Shown here piece by piece: positions 11,192 through 20,570 of a DNA stretch of 52,692 bases. The stretch spans positions 1-52,692 of the forward strand of contig CAIMSF010000203.1 of the NCBI GenBank assembly GCA_903844055.1, written 5' to 3'. The translations under genes were made by a program, and so were the position numbers. Numbering within the stretch: position 1 is the first letter of the stretch; every line of letters begins with the position of its first letter. This DNA comes from an uncultured bacterium (GTDB lineage Bacteria > Bacillota_I > Bacilli_A > Izemoplasmatales > Hujiaoplasmataceae). The notes beneath the pieces are model-generated. The model had not been told where the DNA came from. It did not search any database and worked only from the letters and a program-made list of their open reading frames with translations.

Positions 11192-11235
11192 AAACAGCAG
11201 GAATCGGCGATTGATCCGATTCCTGCTGTTTTATT
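11192..11235. terminator. Bidirectional terminator between convergent truA (+) and znuBC (-)
   Basis: 16-bp perfect inverted repeat aaacagcaggaatcgg / ccgattcctgctgttt with 8-nt loop, T-rich 3' flank. Confidence 0.75.
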
Positions 11236-11259
11236 TATGATGGATTGTGCTGGAGTAAC

Positions 11260-12162
11260 TTATAGACTTTGACGCGAATCCGGCAACGCATCCTGCTTCG
11301 AACGCTTCTTCGCGGCCGCGAGGCGGGCGCGTTTGGCGAACGCGATGATGATGAGGATCAGGATGTTCACCGAGACGATCGTCGCACCCGAGGGGATGTT
11401 GAAGGAATAGGCGCCCCAAAGGCCGAGGAACACGGACAGTTCGGAGAAGAGGATCGAGATGATCGTCGTCGAGCGGAAACTCCACCCGACCTTCATCGCC
11501 GCGGCGACCGGGATGATCATCATCGAGGAGATCAGGAGGACGCCGGCCGCCTCGAGGAGGATCGACACGACGACCGACAGGACGATGATGAAGACGAGCT
11601 GGAAGAAGTTCAGATTGATGCCGAGGAACTTCGCGTTGCCTTCTTCGAAACTGACCGAGATGATCTGCCGGAAGAACAGAAGATAGAGCAGGATGACGAC
11701 GACCATCGTGACGGCGATGACGACGATGTAGTAGTCGGTGACCGTCAGAATCGAGCCGAACAGGTAGTTGTAGAGCGAGCCGGTCTTCTTCGAGAGCGAG
11801 AAGAACATCGCGCTCACGGCGGTTCCGAGACTCATGACGATCGGCATCGAAATCTCCTTGTAGGACTTGTAATACCGTCGGAAAATTTCAATCAGAAGGC
11901 CGCCGACGACGGAGAAGAAAATGCCCAGAAAGAGCGGTTTATCGGCGAAGATCTCGTTGCCGAGCGAATAGGACAGGAAGAGCGAAAGGGAGATGCCGAC
12001 GAGCGAGAAGTGCCCGAGCGTGTCGGCGATGAAGGACAGGCGGCGGATGATGACGATCGAACCGATCAGGGGCGCGAGGACGCCGAGCATGATGCCGGCG
12101 AGGAACGCGCGCTGCATGAACGACTCGGTGAAGAGGTCGGTGAAGAACGACAGGGTGATCAT
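11260..12162 (-). CDS. znuB: Metal ABC transporter permease (ZnuB/MntB family)
   Basis: ABC-3 family membrane protein: FLAGIMLGVLAPLIGSIVIIRRLSFIADTLGHFSLVGISL ... EAAGVLLISSMMIIPVAAA. Confidence 0.9.
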   Translation of the reverse strand: MITLSFFTDLFTESFMQRAFLAGIMLGVLAPLIGSIVIIRRLSFIADTLGHFSLVGISLSLFLSYSLGNEIFADKPLFLGIFFSVVGGLLIEIFRRYYKSYKEISMPIVMSLGTAVSAMFFSLSKKTGSLYNYLFGSILTVTDYYIVVIAVTMVVVILLYLLFFRQIISVSFEEGNAKFLGINLNFFQLVFIIVLSVVVSILLEAAGVLLISSMMIIPVAAAMKVGWSFRSTTIISILFSELSVFLGLWGAYSFNIPSGATIVSVNILILIIIAFAKRARLAAAKKRSKQDALPDSRQSL

Positions 12163-12830
12163 GCGATGTCCTCCGTCGGCGGCTGGACCGGACGGGCCTT
12201 ATACGTATGCTCGAGGTTCGGATCCAGATGCAGTTCATGCGTATAGTCGAGTTCGTCGAGCGACTGTTCGTGGCTGATCAGGATGATCGTCACGCCTTCC
12301 GCGTGCAGCCGGTTGACCGTCTTGCGGAAGTATTCGACGTTCTTGCGGTCGATCGAGGCGGTCGGTTCGTCGAGGATCAGCAGGCGCGGATGGTTGAGCA
12401 TCGCGCGGACGACGAAGACGCGCTGGATCTGTCCGCCGGAAAGGCTGTTGATCGAGTCGTTCATGTTCTCGAGGATGCCCATGTCGTCGAGCAACTTCAG
12501 TTTGAGCGCCTCAGGGGTCTTGTGCAACTTGGAGACCGAGAGGATTTCCGAGACGGTGATCGGGAATTCATAGTTGAAATCGTCGAATTTCTGCGGGACG
12601 TAGCCGATTTCGGTCCACTTCTTGAAGTAGTTGATGTCTTCGTGATTGAAGAAGATGACGCCGTTCGAGACGGCGTTGATGCCGAGGAGGCACTTGACCA
12701 AGGTCGATTTTCCGGACCCGTTTTTCCCGCTGACGACGACGAAATCGCCGGGCTTGATGGTCAACGAAAGGTCGTGGAGGACGACTTTGTGGCCGTATGC
12801 GAACGTCAGATTGTTGATGTCGATGAGCAT
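12159..12830 (-). CDS. znuC: Metal ABC transporter ATPase (ZnuC/MntA family)
   Basis: GKNGSGKSTLVKCLLG, LSGGQIQRVFVVRA, LLILDEPTASID; overlaps znuB start. Confidence 0.9.
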   Translation of the reverse strand: MLIDINNLTFAYGHKVVLHDLSLTIKPGDFVVVSGKNGSGKSTLVKCLLGINAVSNGVIFFNHEDINYFKKWTEIGYVPQKFDDFNYEFPITVSEILSVSKLHKTPEALKLKLLDDMGILENMNDSINSLSGGQIQRVFVVRAMLNHPRLLILDEPTASIDRKNVEYFRKTVNRLHAEGVTIILISHEQSLDELDYTHELHLDPNLEHTYKARPVQPPTEDIA

Positions 12831-12854
12831 GTCCCCACCTCGCCTTCTTCGTCT

Positions 12855-12921
12855 ATTGTATCACAGCGCCGGGATTTATTGAAACAATAATGTTCAAAAA
12901 TCGCCCCGTTTGTGAGATAAT
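12855..12921. promoter_or_regulatory. Divergent promoters znuC(-) / tmk(+) with inverted repeat between
   Basis: Minus strand GTGATACAAT (12864-12855); plus strand GTGAGATAAT (12912-12921) with TTCAAA 17 nt upstream of GATAAT; ttgaa...ttcaa inverted repeat between the two -10 elements. Confidence 0.6.
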
Positions 12922-12936
12922 AAAAGGAAGAAGCAG

Positions 12937-13578
12937 GTGCATATCATGACGGGAAAATTCGTGACGTTCGAAGGGACCGAAGGGTCCGGGAAAACATCCA
13001 TCATCGCGCAGATCGAGACCTATTTCAAAACCAAAGGCTATCCCGTGCTTTGCACGCGCGAGCCGGGCGGGATCCGCATCTCCGAAAAAATCCGCGACAT
13101 CCTGCTCGACAAGAACCATACCGAGATGGATCCGCGCACCGAAGCCCTGCTTTTCGCCGCCTCGCGGCGGCAGCATCTCGTCGAGAAGATCGCCCCCGCC
13201 CTCGCCCAGGGGATGCTCGTCCTGTGCGACCGCTACGTCGACAGCTCGCTCGTCTATCAGGGAATCGCCCGCGGCCTCGGCGTCGAGGAAGTCTTCGCCA
13301 TCAACAAGTTCGCGATCGAAGACGCGATGCCCCACCTCACCATCTTCATCGACGTCACGCCCGACGTCGGCCTCGCCCGCGTCTTCAAGAACAAGAACCG
13401 CGAAGTCAACCGCCTCGACCTCGAGCAGCGCGACTTCCACAAGATGATCTACGACGGCTATCAGCGGCTGATGCGCGATTATCCCGACCGCATCGTCGGG
13501 ATCGCCGGCGAGCGTCCGATCACCGACGTCGCCATGGACGCGATCCGCCTCATCGAGAAAAAGCTCCAGGAGAAGTGA
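12937..13578 (+). CDS. tmk: Thymidylate kinase
   Basis: GKFVTFEGTEGSGKTS, REPGG, DRYVDSSLVYQGIARGLG (ATG 12946 is an alternative start). Confidence 0.96.
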   Translation: MHIMTGKFVTFEGTEGSGKTSIIAQIETYFKTKGYPVLCTREPGGIRISEKIRDILLDKNHTEMDPRTEALLFAASRRQHLVEKIAPALAQGMLVLCDRYVDSSLVYQGIARGLGVEEVFAINKFAIEDAMPHLTIFIDVTPDVGLARVFKNKNREVNRLDLEQRDFHKMIYDGYQRLMRDYPDRIVGIAGERPITDVAMDAIRLIEKKLQEK

Positions 13579-13582
13579 CCCG

Positions 13583-14596
13583 ATGGCCCTGATGGACTTC
13601 GAGACACTGTCTCTTTACCAACCGCGGGCGGGAACGGTGCTCAAAAACGGGTTCGCGATGAACCGCCTGTCGCATGCCTACATCTTCGAAGGCCCGCGCG
13701 GCACGAAGAAGCTCGAAACCGCCTTCTTCTTCGCCAAGCGCCTGCTCTGCCAGCATCCCACCGAGACGGGCGACCCGTGCAACGCCTGCACCCACTGCAA
13801 GCGGATCATGCACGCGTCCCATCCGAACGTATTTCTGATCGAAGCCGACGGCGAAGTCATCAAGGTCGACCAGATCCGCCGCATCGTCCAGGAATTCGCG
13901 AAGGCCTCGCTCGAGGACGTCCCACGCGTCTACATCGTGAACGACGCGCACAAGCTCAATCCGGAAGCCGGCAACACGCTCTTGAAGACGCTTGAGGAAC
14001 CGGGCGCCGACATCTACGCCGTGCTCGTCACGGACAGTTTCAACGCACTTTTGAAAACGATCGCCTCGCGTTCTCAGGTGATCCATTTCACCGCCCTCGA
14101 CAAGGACGTCGTCCGCGCCGACCTCGTCAAATCGGGCGTCGACCCGACCCTCGCGATGGTCATCCCGGAATACACGAACAACTTCGACGAGGCGTGCCGC
14201 ATCGGCGCTTCCGAGACGATGTCGGCCGCCTTCCGGCTCGTCCTCGAACTCTTCGAGATGGCGGGCAAACCGAAGAAGTCGATGGTTCTCGCATTCCGCG
14301 AGAAGCGCGACGAACTGCTTCCCGACAAGGACGCGAAGGATTTCTTCCTGACCATCATGATCCTCTACCAAAAGGATCTGTTGAACGCCAAGTTGCGCCG
14401 CCTTGATCAAATCGTCTACCGCACCGAAGCGGAAAAGCTGCAGCGGCTCGCTGAAACCGTGACTCAGAAAACGATCCAAAACGGACTGGAGCGGATGTTA
14501 TCGCTCAAGTCCCGACTCCGTTTCAACATCAACAGCTGGCTCGCTTTCGACAGCTTGCTCGCCAACCTGGAAAGAGGTTTTTTAAATGCAATATAA
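13583..14596 (+). CDS. holB: DNA polymerase III subunit delta'
   Basis: SHAYIFEGPRGTKK; four-Cys zinc module CQHP...CNACTHC; NDAHKLNPEAGNTLLKTLEEP. Confidence 0.92.
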   Translation: MALMDFETLSLYQPRAGTVLKNGFAMNRLSHAYIFEGPRGTKKLETAFFFAKRLLCQHPTETGDPCNACTHCKRIMHASHPNVFLIEADGEVIKVDQIRRIVQEFAKASLEDVPRVYIVNDAHKLNPEAGNTLLKTLEEPGADIYAVLVTDSFNALLKTIASRSQVIHFTALDKDVVRADLVKSGVDPTLAMVIPEYTNNFDEACRIGASETMSAAFRLVLELFEMAGKPKKSMVLAFREKRDELLPDKDAKDFFLTIMILYQKDLLNAKLRRLDQIVYRTEAEKLQRLAETVTQKTIQNGLERMLSLKSRLRFNINSWLAFDSLLANLERGFLNAI

Positions 14597-15452
14597 GGTC
14601 GTATCGGTCAAATTCACCCGCATGGGAAAGAAATACTACTTCGACTGCGCCGGCTTCGACGTGAAAAAAGGCGACAGCGTCGTCGTCGAAACGGTCCGCG
14701 GCACTGAACTCGGCACCTGCGCCGAGGATCCGAAGCTGGTCGGCGAATCCGACCTCGTCTCGGCGCTCAAGCCGATCATCCGGATCGCCACCGGCCACGA
14801 CGTCGAGCAATACCAACGCAACCAGGACGAACAGCCGGAAGCGCTCAAGAAGTGCGCCGTCTACGTCGCCAAGAACCGGCTCGACATGAAACTGCTCAAC
14901 TGCGAATACACGCTCGACCGTTCGAAACTGATCATCTACTTCAACGCCGAAGGGCGCGTCGACTTCCGCGATCTCGTCAAGGATCTGGCCAACCAGTTCC
15001 GCGTCCGCATCGAGCTGCGCCAGGTGGGCAGCCGCGACGGCGCGAAGGTTCTGGGCGGCATCGGACCCTGCGGCCTCTTGACGTGCTGTACGACGTTCCT
15101 CGGCGATTTCGAGACCGTTTCGATCAAGATGGCGAAGAACCAGAACCTCTCGCTCAACCCCACCAACATCTCCGGCCTCTGCGGGAAACTGCTTTGCTGC
15201 ATCCACTACGAGGATGCCAACTACAAGGAATACCGCCGCACGATGCCCAAGCTTGAAAGCTACGTGGACACCCCAGACGGCCGTGGCCGCGTCACCCAGC
15301 TGAACTTCCTCGCCCAGACGATGCGCGTTGATTTCGGTTTCGGGAACCAGAAGATGTACAACGTCGCCGACACCAAGTTCGGCCAGCCCGCCGCCGTCGA
15401 AGATGATGCGCCGTCCGGTTCCGAAAAGGACCTCAAGGACCTCGAAGGCTGA
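14586..15452 (+). CDS. ricT: PSP1/RicT (YaaT) family protein
   Basis: VKFTRMGKKYYFDC; RVDFRDLVKDLANQFRVRIELRQVGSRDGAKVLGGIGPCGLLTCC...CGKLLCCIHYE. Confidence 0.93.
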   Translation: MQYKVVSVKFTRMGKKYYFDCAGFDVKKGDSVVVETVRGTELGTCAEDPKLVGESDLVSALKPIIRIATGHDVEQYQRNQDEQPEALKKCAVYVAKNRLDMKLLNCEYTLDRSKLIIYFNAEGRVDFRDLVKDLANQFRVRIELRQVGSRDGAKVLGGIGPCGLLTCCTTFLGDFETVSIKMAKNQNLSLNPTNISGLCGKLLCCIHYEDANYKEYRRTMPKLESYVDTPDGRGRVTQLNFLAQTMRVDFGFGNQKMYNVADTKFGQPAAVEDDAPSGSEKDLKDLEG

Positions 15453-15453
15453 C

Positions 15454-16200
15454 ATGACGCCGGTCTACCAGGTCAACGACCTGATGGGATACGAGGGCCT
15501 CAAGATCGTCCAGCGCGAAGACATGTTCGCCTTCTCGCTCGATTCGGTCCTGCTCGCCGACTTCGTCCATGTCTACAAGAAGACCGACGCGATCATGGAT
15601 TTCGGCACCGGCAACGCGCCGATCCCGCTCTTCCTCTCGCTCAAGACCGACAAGCCGATCATCGGCGTCGACATCCAGCCCGAGGCGATCGATCTTGCGA
15701 AGCGGAGCGTCGAACTGAATGGCCTTTCCGACCGCATCACGATCGTCGAAGCCGACATCAAGGAACTCCACAAACTCTATGAATCCTCCTCGATCGACCT
15801 GATCACGTGCAATCCGCCGTTCTTCAAGGTCGCACCCGACGGCGGGAACGTGAATGCCGTCGAAGCCTTCACGATCGCCCGCCACGAGGTCAAGATCGAC
15901 CTCGAGACGATCATCGTCCAGGCCAGGCGGCTGCTCTCGACGCTCGGCGTGCTCGCGATGATCCACCGCGTCGACCGCCTCGAGGAACTGATCGTCCTGT
16001 TGAACAAGCACCGTTTCGCCGTCAAGCGGCTCCGCTTCGTCTATCCGAAACGGGGGCGTCCCGCCCAGGCGGTCCTCGTCGAGGCGTTCTCGAACGGCAA
16101 GCCCGGCGGCATCAAGATGCCCGAACCGCTCTTCGTGTATGACGAGACGGGCGCCTACACCCCCGAGGTCCTTTCCATCTTCCGCACCGGAAAGAAGTGA
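15454..16200 (+). CDS. trmN6: tRNA1(Val) (adenine-N6)-methyltransferase TrmN6/YabB-like
   Basis: MDFGTGNAPIPLFLS SAM motif, LITCNPPFFK NPPF motif; start ATG 15454. Confidence 0.88.
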   Translation: MTPVYQVNDLMGYEGLKIVQREDMFAFSLDSVLLADFVHVYKKTDAIMDFGTGNAPIPLFLSLKTDKPIIGVDIQPEAIDLAKRSVELNGLSDRITIVEADIKELHKLYESSSIDLITCNPPFFKVAPDGGNVNAVEAFTIARHEVKIDLETIIVQARRLLSTLGVLAMIHRVDRLEELIVLLNKHRFAVKRLRFVYPKRGRPAQAVLVEAFSNGKPGGIKMPEPLFVYDETGAYTPEVLSIFRTGKK

Positions 16201-16204
16201 AACC

Positions 16205-17050
16205 ATGGAACGTCGCCAGCATTACCAGAACGGCAAGCCGACCCTCTTCCTGATCCCGACGCCGATCGGCAACCTCGGCGACATGACCTTCCGCGCCATC
16301 GACACGATCAAGGCGGTCGACGTCCTGTACGCCGAAGACACCCGCGTCTCGCAGGTCCTGCTTCGCCATTTCGACATCAAGAAGACGCTCAGAAGCTACC
16401 ATGAGCACAACCAGGCGACGGAAACCGCCGTGCTCGTCGGCTTCCTCCGCGAAGGCAAGAACGTCGGTTTGATGACCGATGCCGGCATGCCGATCATCTC
16501 CGATCCCGGCTATGAGGCCGCCGTCGCGGCTTCAACCGAAGGCTACAACGTCGTCGCCCTCCCCGGCGCCAACGCCGCCCTGACGGGACTCTCGATGTCG
16601 GGGATCGCCCCCCATCCGTTCCTCTTCTACGGCTTTCCCGACCACAAGCAGGGGAAGCGACTGAAGGAACTGACGGCGCTTGCGGACCACGCCGAGACCA
16701 TCGTCTTCTACGAGGCGCCCCACCGCATGAAGGAGACGCTCGCCGACCTGTACCGCGCGTTCGGCGACCGCAAGGCCGCCGTGCTCCGCGAAATCACCAA
16801 AAAGTTCGAAGAGGCGATCTACGGCACGCTCGCCGAACTCGCGCTGCTCGACGACTGGATCGGCGAGAACGTGATCGTCGTCGCCGGCGCCTCCGAACAC
16901 GACGCCCCCGCTCCCGTGATCCGGGTGCGGGACAGCGTCGAAGCGCTGATCAAAGACGGACTTTCGCGGTCGGACGCGATGAAACAGGTGGCCGCCCGCA
17001 TGGGCGTCACGAAAAGCGTCGTCTACAAAACCTATCTCGAACAGGAATGA
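16205..17050 (+). CDS. rsmI: 16S rRNA (cytidine-2'-O)-methyltransferase RsmI
   Basis: LFLIPTPIGNLGDMTFRAIDTIKAVDVLYAEDTRVSQVLLRHF; start ATG 16205. Confidence 0.95.
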   Translation: MERRQHYQNGKPTLFLIPTPIGNLGDMTFRAIDTIKAVDVLYAEDTRVSQVLLRHFDIKKTLRSYHEHNQATETAVLVGFLREGKNVGLMTDAGMPIISDPGYEAAVAASTEGYNVVALPGANAALTGLSMSGIAPHPFLFYGFPDHKQGKRLKELTALADHAETIVFYEAPHRMKETLADLYRAFGDRKAAVLREITKKFEEAIYGTLAELALLDDWIGENVIVVAGASEHDAPAPVIRVRDSVEALIKDGLSRSDAMKQVAARMGVTKSVVYKTYLEQE

Positions 17051-17072
17051 CTTCATCCCAAGGAGGTACCCT

Positions 17073-17624
17073 ATGAAATTCGTCGCTTTGCTTGCGGACG
17101 GATACGAAGACATCGAAGCCCTCGGCACGACCGCCATCCTGCGGCGCGCCGGCATCGCGGTGGACTTCGCGTCCGTACTCGAAAAGGACGTCATGGTCGG
17201 ATCGTTCGGCACCCGCGTGCTCGCCGATCTGCCGCTTTCGTCCGTGTCGGTTTCCGACTACGACGGCGTCTTGATCCCCGGCGGCGCCCAGTCGAAGACC
17301 CTCAGGGAGAACCAGACGGTCCTCCGCCTCGTCAAGGAGTTCGCGGAGACCGGCAAATGGCTTTGCGCCATCTGCGCCGGGCCGACCGTGCTCGGCGTCC
17401 TGGGCCTGCTCGACGGCGTCAAGTACACCGGGTATCCCAACACCGACCTGTTCATGCCTTCGGGCATCCGGGTCATGAAGCCGGCGGTCACGTCGGGCAC
17501 CATCATCACCGGCGCGGGCGCCGGATGCGTCACCGAATTCGCGCTGGAAATCATCCGCGCCGTGCTCGGCAAGGACAAGGCGCAGGATATCAAGAAACGG
17601 ATCCTGTTCAGGGAATTCGAATAA
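17073..17624 (+). CDS. DJ-1/PfpI family protein
   Basis: LLADGYEDIEALGTTAILRRAG; nucleophile elbow AICAGPTVLG; FPNTDLF-like/VTSGTIITGAGAG. Confidence 0.92.
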   Translation: MKFVALLADGYEDIEALGTTAILRRAGIAVDFASVLEKDVMVGSFGTRVLADLPLSSVSVSDYDGVLIPGGAQSKTLRENQTVLRLVKEFAETGKWLCAICAGPTVLGVLGLLDGVKYTGYPNTDLFMPSGIRVMKPAVTSGTIITGAGAGCVTEFALEIIRAVLGKDKAQDIKKRILFREFE

Positions 17625-17640
17625 AGTCAGGAGCATAAAC

Positions 17641-19581
17641 ATGAAGACATTCTACATCACGACGCCGATCTACTATCCGAGCGGCAAGTTCCATATCGGA
17701 TCCGCCTATACCACATGCCTGTGCGACACGCTCGCCCGGTACAAGAAACTGCAAGGGTTCGACACCCGCTTTTTGACCGGCACCGACGAGCACGGCCTCA
17801 AGATCCAGCAGGCCGCCGAGGCCGCCGGAAAGACGCCGCAGGCCCACGTCGACTACATCGCCGGGCTCGCGAAGGACCTTTGGAAGACGCTTTCGATCGA
17901 AAACGACGACTTCATCCGCACCACCGAACCGCGCCATGAGCACGTCGTCGAGGGCATTTTCGAACGTTTGATCAAACAGGACGACATCTATCTCGGCGAC
18001 TACGCCGGGCATTACTGCGTCCAGTGCGAAGCCTATTTCACCGCGACCCAGATCAAGGAAGGCAACATCTGCCCGGACTGCGGCCGCGAGACCAAGATCG
18101 TCAAGGAACAGACCTACTTCCTGCGGCTGTCGAAATACGCCGACCGGCTCCTGCGGTTCATCGAGGACAACCCCGCCTTCATCACGCCGGAAACACGCAG
18201 AAACGAGGTCGTCGCCTTCATCAAGTCGGGCCTGAACGACTTGTCCGTCTCGCGGACGACGTTCGGCTGGGGCATCAAGGTCCCGTCCGACCCGAAGCAT
18301 GTCATCTACGTCTGGATCGACGCGCTCTCCAACTACATCAGCGCGCTCGGATATTCGACCAAGGACGACGGACTCTATCAGAAGTACTGGGTGAACGGCG
18401 ACGAAGTGCTGCACGTCGTCGGGAAGGACATCCTCCGCTTCCATGCGGTCTACTGGCCGATCATGCTGATGGCGCTTGACGTACCGGTCAAGTTCCGCCT
18501 GTTCGCGCACGGCTGGTACATGATGAAGGACGGCAAGATGTCCAAGTCGAAGGGCAACGTCGTCTATCCGGAGCCGCTCGTCGCGCGCTACGGGCTCGAC
18601 GCCTTCCGCTACTACATCGTCAAGGAACTTCCGTATGGCAACGACGGCGTCTTCACCCCCGAGGACTACGTCGCGCGCATCAACACCGACCTCGTGAACG
18701 ACCTTGGCAACCTCGTCTCGCGGACCGTCGCGATGACCAACAAGTATTTCGGCGGGACCGTCCGCAAGACCGAACACGCCCATGACACCCGCAAATTCGA
18801 GCTCGACCTCGAAACCGTCGCCCGCGAAACGGCCGACGAGTACTTCCGCTCGATGGACGAGTTCAAGGTCACCCAGGCGCTCGTCGCCACCAGCCGGCTC
18901 GTCGCCCGCACGAACAAGCTGATCGACGAGACGACGCCGTGGAACCTCGCCAAGGACCCCGCCCTCAAGCCGGTCCTCGAAGCGACCCTCTACCATCTCC
19001 TCGAAGCGATCCGGATCGCGACGATCCTCTACCGTCCGGTGCTGATCGAATCGTGCGACAAGATCTTCGCCGCCCTCGGCGTCCCCGCCGAACGCCGCGG
19101 CTTCGACGCCGTCGCCTTCGGAATCAGCGGCGCCTATACGGTGGCGAAGGAACTCGACCATCTCTTCCCGCGCCTCGACGCCGAGAAGGAGATCGAAGCC
19201 GTCAAGGCGATGATGAACCAGCAGAAGCCGGCCGCCGAAGCGCCCGCCGCCCCGAAGAAGGCGGAAATCGCAATCGAGGATTTCGCCAAGCTCGAACTCC
19301 TCGTCGGGCATGTGAAGAACTGCGTCAAGCATCCGAACGCCGCGAAGCTGTTGATCCTCTCCGTCGACACCGGCGACCGGGTCCGCCAGATCGTCTCGGG
19401 CATCGCCCAGTATTACAAACCGGAAGAGCTGATCGGCCGGCGCGTCGTCGTGGTCGCCAACCTGAAGCCCGTCAAACTCCGCGACGAACTCTCCGAAGGC
19501 ATGATCCTCTGCGCCGAACAGGGCAAGGGCTTCGTGCTCGTGGACGCTCCCGACGTGCCCGCCGGCGCCGTCATCAGCTAG
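17641..19581 (+). CDS. metG: Methionyl-tRNA synthetase with C-terminal tRNA-binding domain
   Basis: TTPIYYPSGKFHIGSAYTT, KMSKSKGNVV, zinc site CVQCEAYF...CPDCGR, C-terminal Trbp111-like domain. Confidence 0.97.
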   Translation: MKTFYITTPIYYPSGKFHIGSAYTTCLCDTLARYKKLQGFDTRFLTGTDEHGLKIQQAAEAAGKTPQAHVDYIAGLAKDLWKTLSIENDDFIRTTEPRHEHVVEGIFERLIKQDDIYLGDYAGHYCVQCEAYFTATQIKEGNICPDCGRETKIVKEQTYFLRLSKYADRLLRFIEDNPAFITPETRRNEVVAFIKSGLNDLSVSRTTFGWGIKVPSDPKHVIYVWIDALSNYISALGYSTKDDGLYQKYWVNGDEVLHVVGKDILRFHAVYWPIMLMALDVPVKFRLFAHGWYMMKDGKMSKSKGNVVYPEPLVARYGLDAFRYYIVKELPYGNDGVFTPEDYVARINTDLVNDLGNLVSRTVAMTNKYFGGTVRKTEHAHDTRKFELDLETVARETADEYFRSMDEFKVTQALVATSRLVARTNKLIDETTPWNLAKDPALKPVLEATLYHLLEAIRIATILYRPVLIESCDKIFAALGVPAERRGFDAVAFGISGAYTVAKELDHLFPRLDAEKEIEAVKAMMNQQKPAAEAPAAPKKAEIAIEDFAKLELLVGHVKNCVKHPNAAKLLILSVDTGDRVRQIVSGIAQYYKPEELIGRRVVVVANLKPVKLRDELSEGMILCAEQGKGFVLVDAPDVPAGAVIS

Positions 19582-19594
19582 GAGCGCGGCCGCC

Positions 19595-20467
19595 ATGCGC
19601 AAATTCGATCTACGCAAGGAGCTCAGGACGCTGGGCTCCGTTCTTTTCGGAACAGCCCTGATCGTCATCGCGATCGCCTTCTTCATCGACCCGGTGAAAC
19701 TCTATACCGGCGGCATTTCCGGCCTTTCGCAACTGATCGTGAACGTCGTCGAAGACGCCACCGGCGGGAATGTCAAAATCAACCTCGGCATCCTCATCTA
19801 TGGGTTCCAGATCCCGCTCATGGTCTTCGGCTGGTTCAAGCTGTCGCGCCGCTTCATCGTCTACACGATCCTGTCGGTCACGCTGATCGCGTTCTTCCTC
19901 GCGCTGCCGATCGGCTACGCGGTGATGGGCACCGACACGCTCGGAAGCGCCCTCGCCGGCGGCGGCCTGCTCGGCATCGGAAACGGCATCCTGTTGCGCG
20001 TCGGCGCCAGCTCCGGGGGCACGACGATCCCGTTCCAGTACCTGTCGCTCAAGACGGGCAAGTCGGTCGGCCTCTACCAGATCGCCTTCAACGCCGCGAT
20101 CATCCTCGTCGCCGGATTCCGCTTCGGCCTGCCGATCGCGGTCTACACGATCGTCAGCCAGATGATGAACTCGGTCGTCATCGACAAGATCCACACCGCC
20201 TACAACTTCATGAAGCTCGAGATCGTCACGGACGCTCCCGACGACGTCCTCGCCGCCCTCGCCAAGCGCCTGCCGCACGGCGTCACGGCCGTCGAGGCGA
20301 CTGGCCTCTACTCGCTCCAGGCGAAAAAGATGCTCTACACGATCATCTCCGTCCATGAAATGAACACGTACGTGAACCTTATCCGGGAGATCGATCCGAA
20401 GGCCTTCGTGGTGATGACGGGGGTCGACGGAGTGCGCGGGAACTTCAAGAAGAAGTTCATCAAATAG
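19595..20467 (+). CDS. YitT family membrane protein
   Basis: [17 protein letters not shown], multiple TM, C-terminal DUF2179-like domain [24 protein letters not shown]. Confidence 0.87.
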   Translation: MRKFDLRKELRTLGSVLFGTALIVIAIAFFIDPVKLYTGGISGLSQLIVNVVEDATGGNVKINLGILIYGFQIPLMVFGWFKLSRRFIVYTILSVTLIAFFLALPIGYAVMGTDTLGSALAGGGLLGIGNGILLRVGASSGGTTIPFQYLSLKTGKSVGLYQIAFNAAIILVAGFRFGLPIAVYTIVSQMMNSVVIDKIHTAYNFMKLEIVTDAPDDVLAALAKRLPHGVTAVEATGLYSLQAKKMLYTIISVHEMNTYVNLIREIDPKAFVVMTGVDGVRGNFKKKFIK

Positions 20468-20477
20468 CACAAAAAAG

Positions 20478-20506
20478 TTGACGAAAACCCGCTTGGGTGA
20501 TATTAT
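20478..20506 (+). promoter_or_regulatory. rplM-rpsI promoter
   Basis: TTGACG - 17 nt - TATTAT, extended TGA upstream of -10. Confidence 0.8.
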
Positions 20507-20511
20507 AGTAC

Positions 20512-20566
20512 AGGTACATTTTTGTTTATCCCACAAGCTCCTTAAATATACCTATAAGGAGGAAAA
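20512..20566 (+). ncRNA. Candidate L13-type ribosomal protein leader
   Basis: ctcctta(20538-20544)/taaggag(20555-20561) perfect 7-bp hairpin covering the SD; competing aggta(20512-20516)/tacct(20549-20553). Confidence 0.5.
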
Positions 20567-20570
20567 CAAA

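Noticed and set aside
11269-12246. Plus-strand 325-aa ORF opposite znuB
   Set aside because: Highly charged low-complexity translation; the minus strand encodes a canonical ABC-3 permease.
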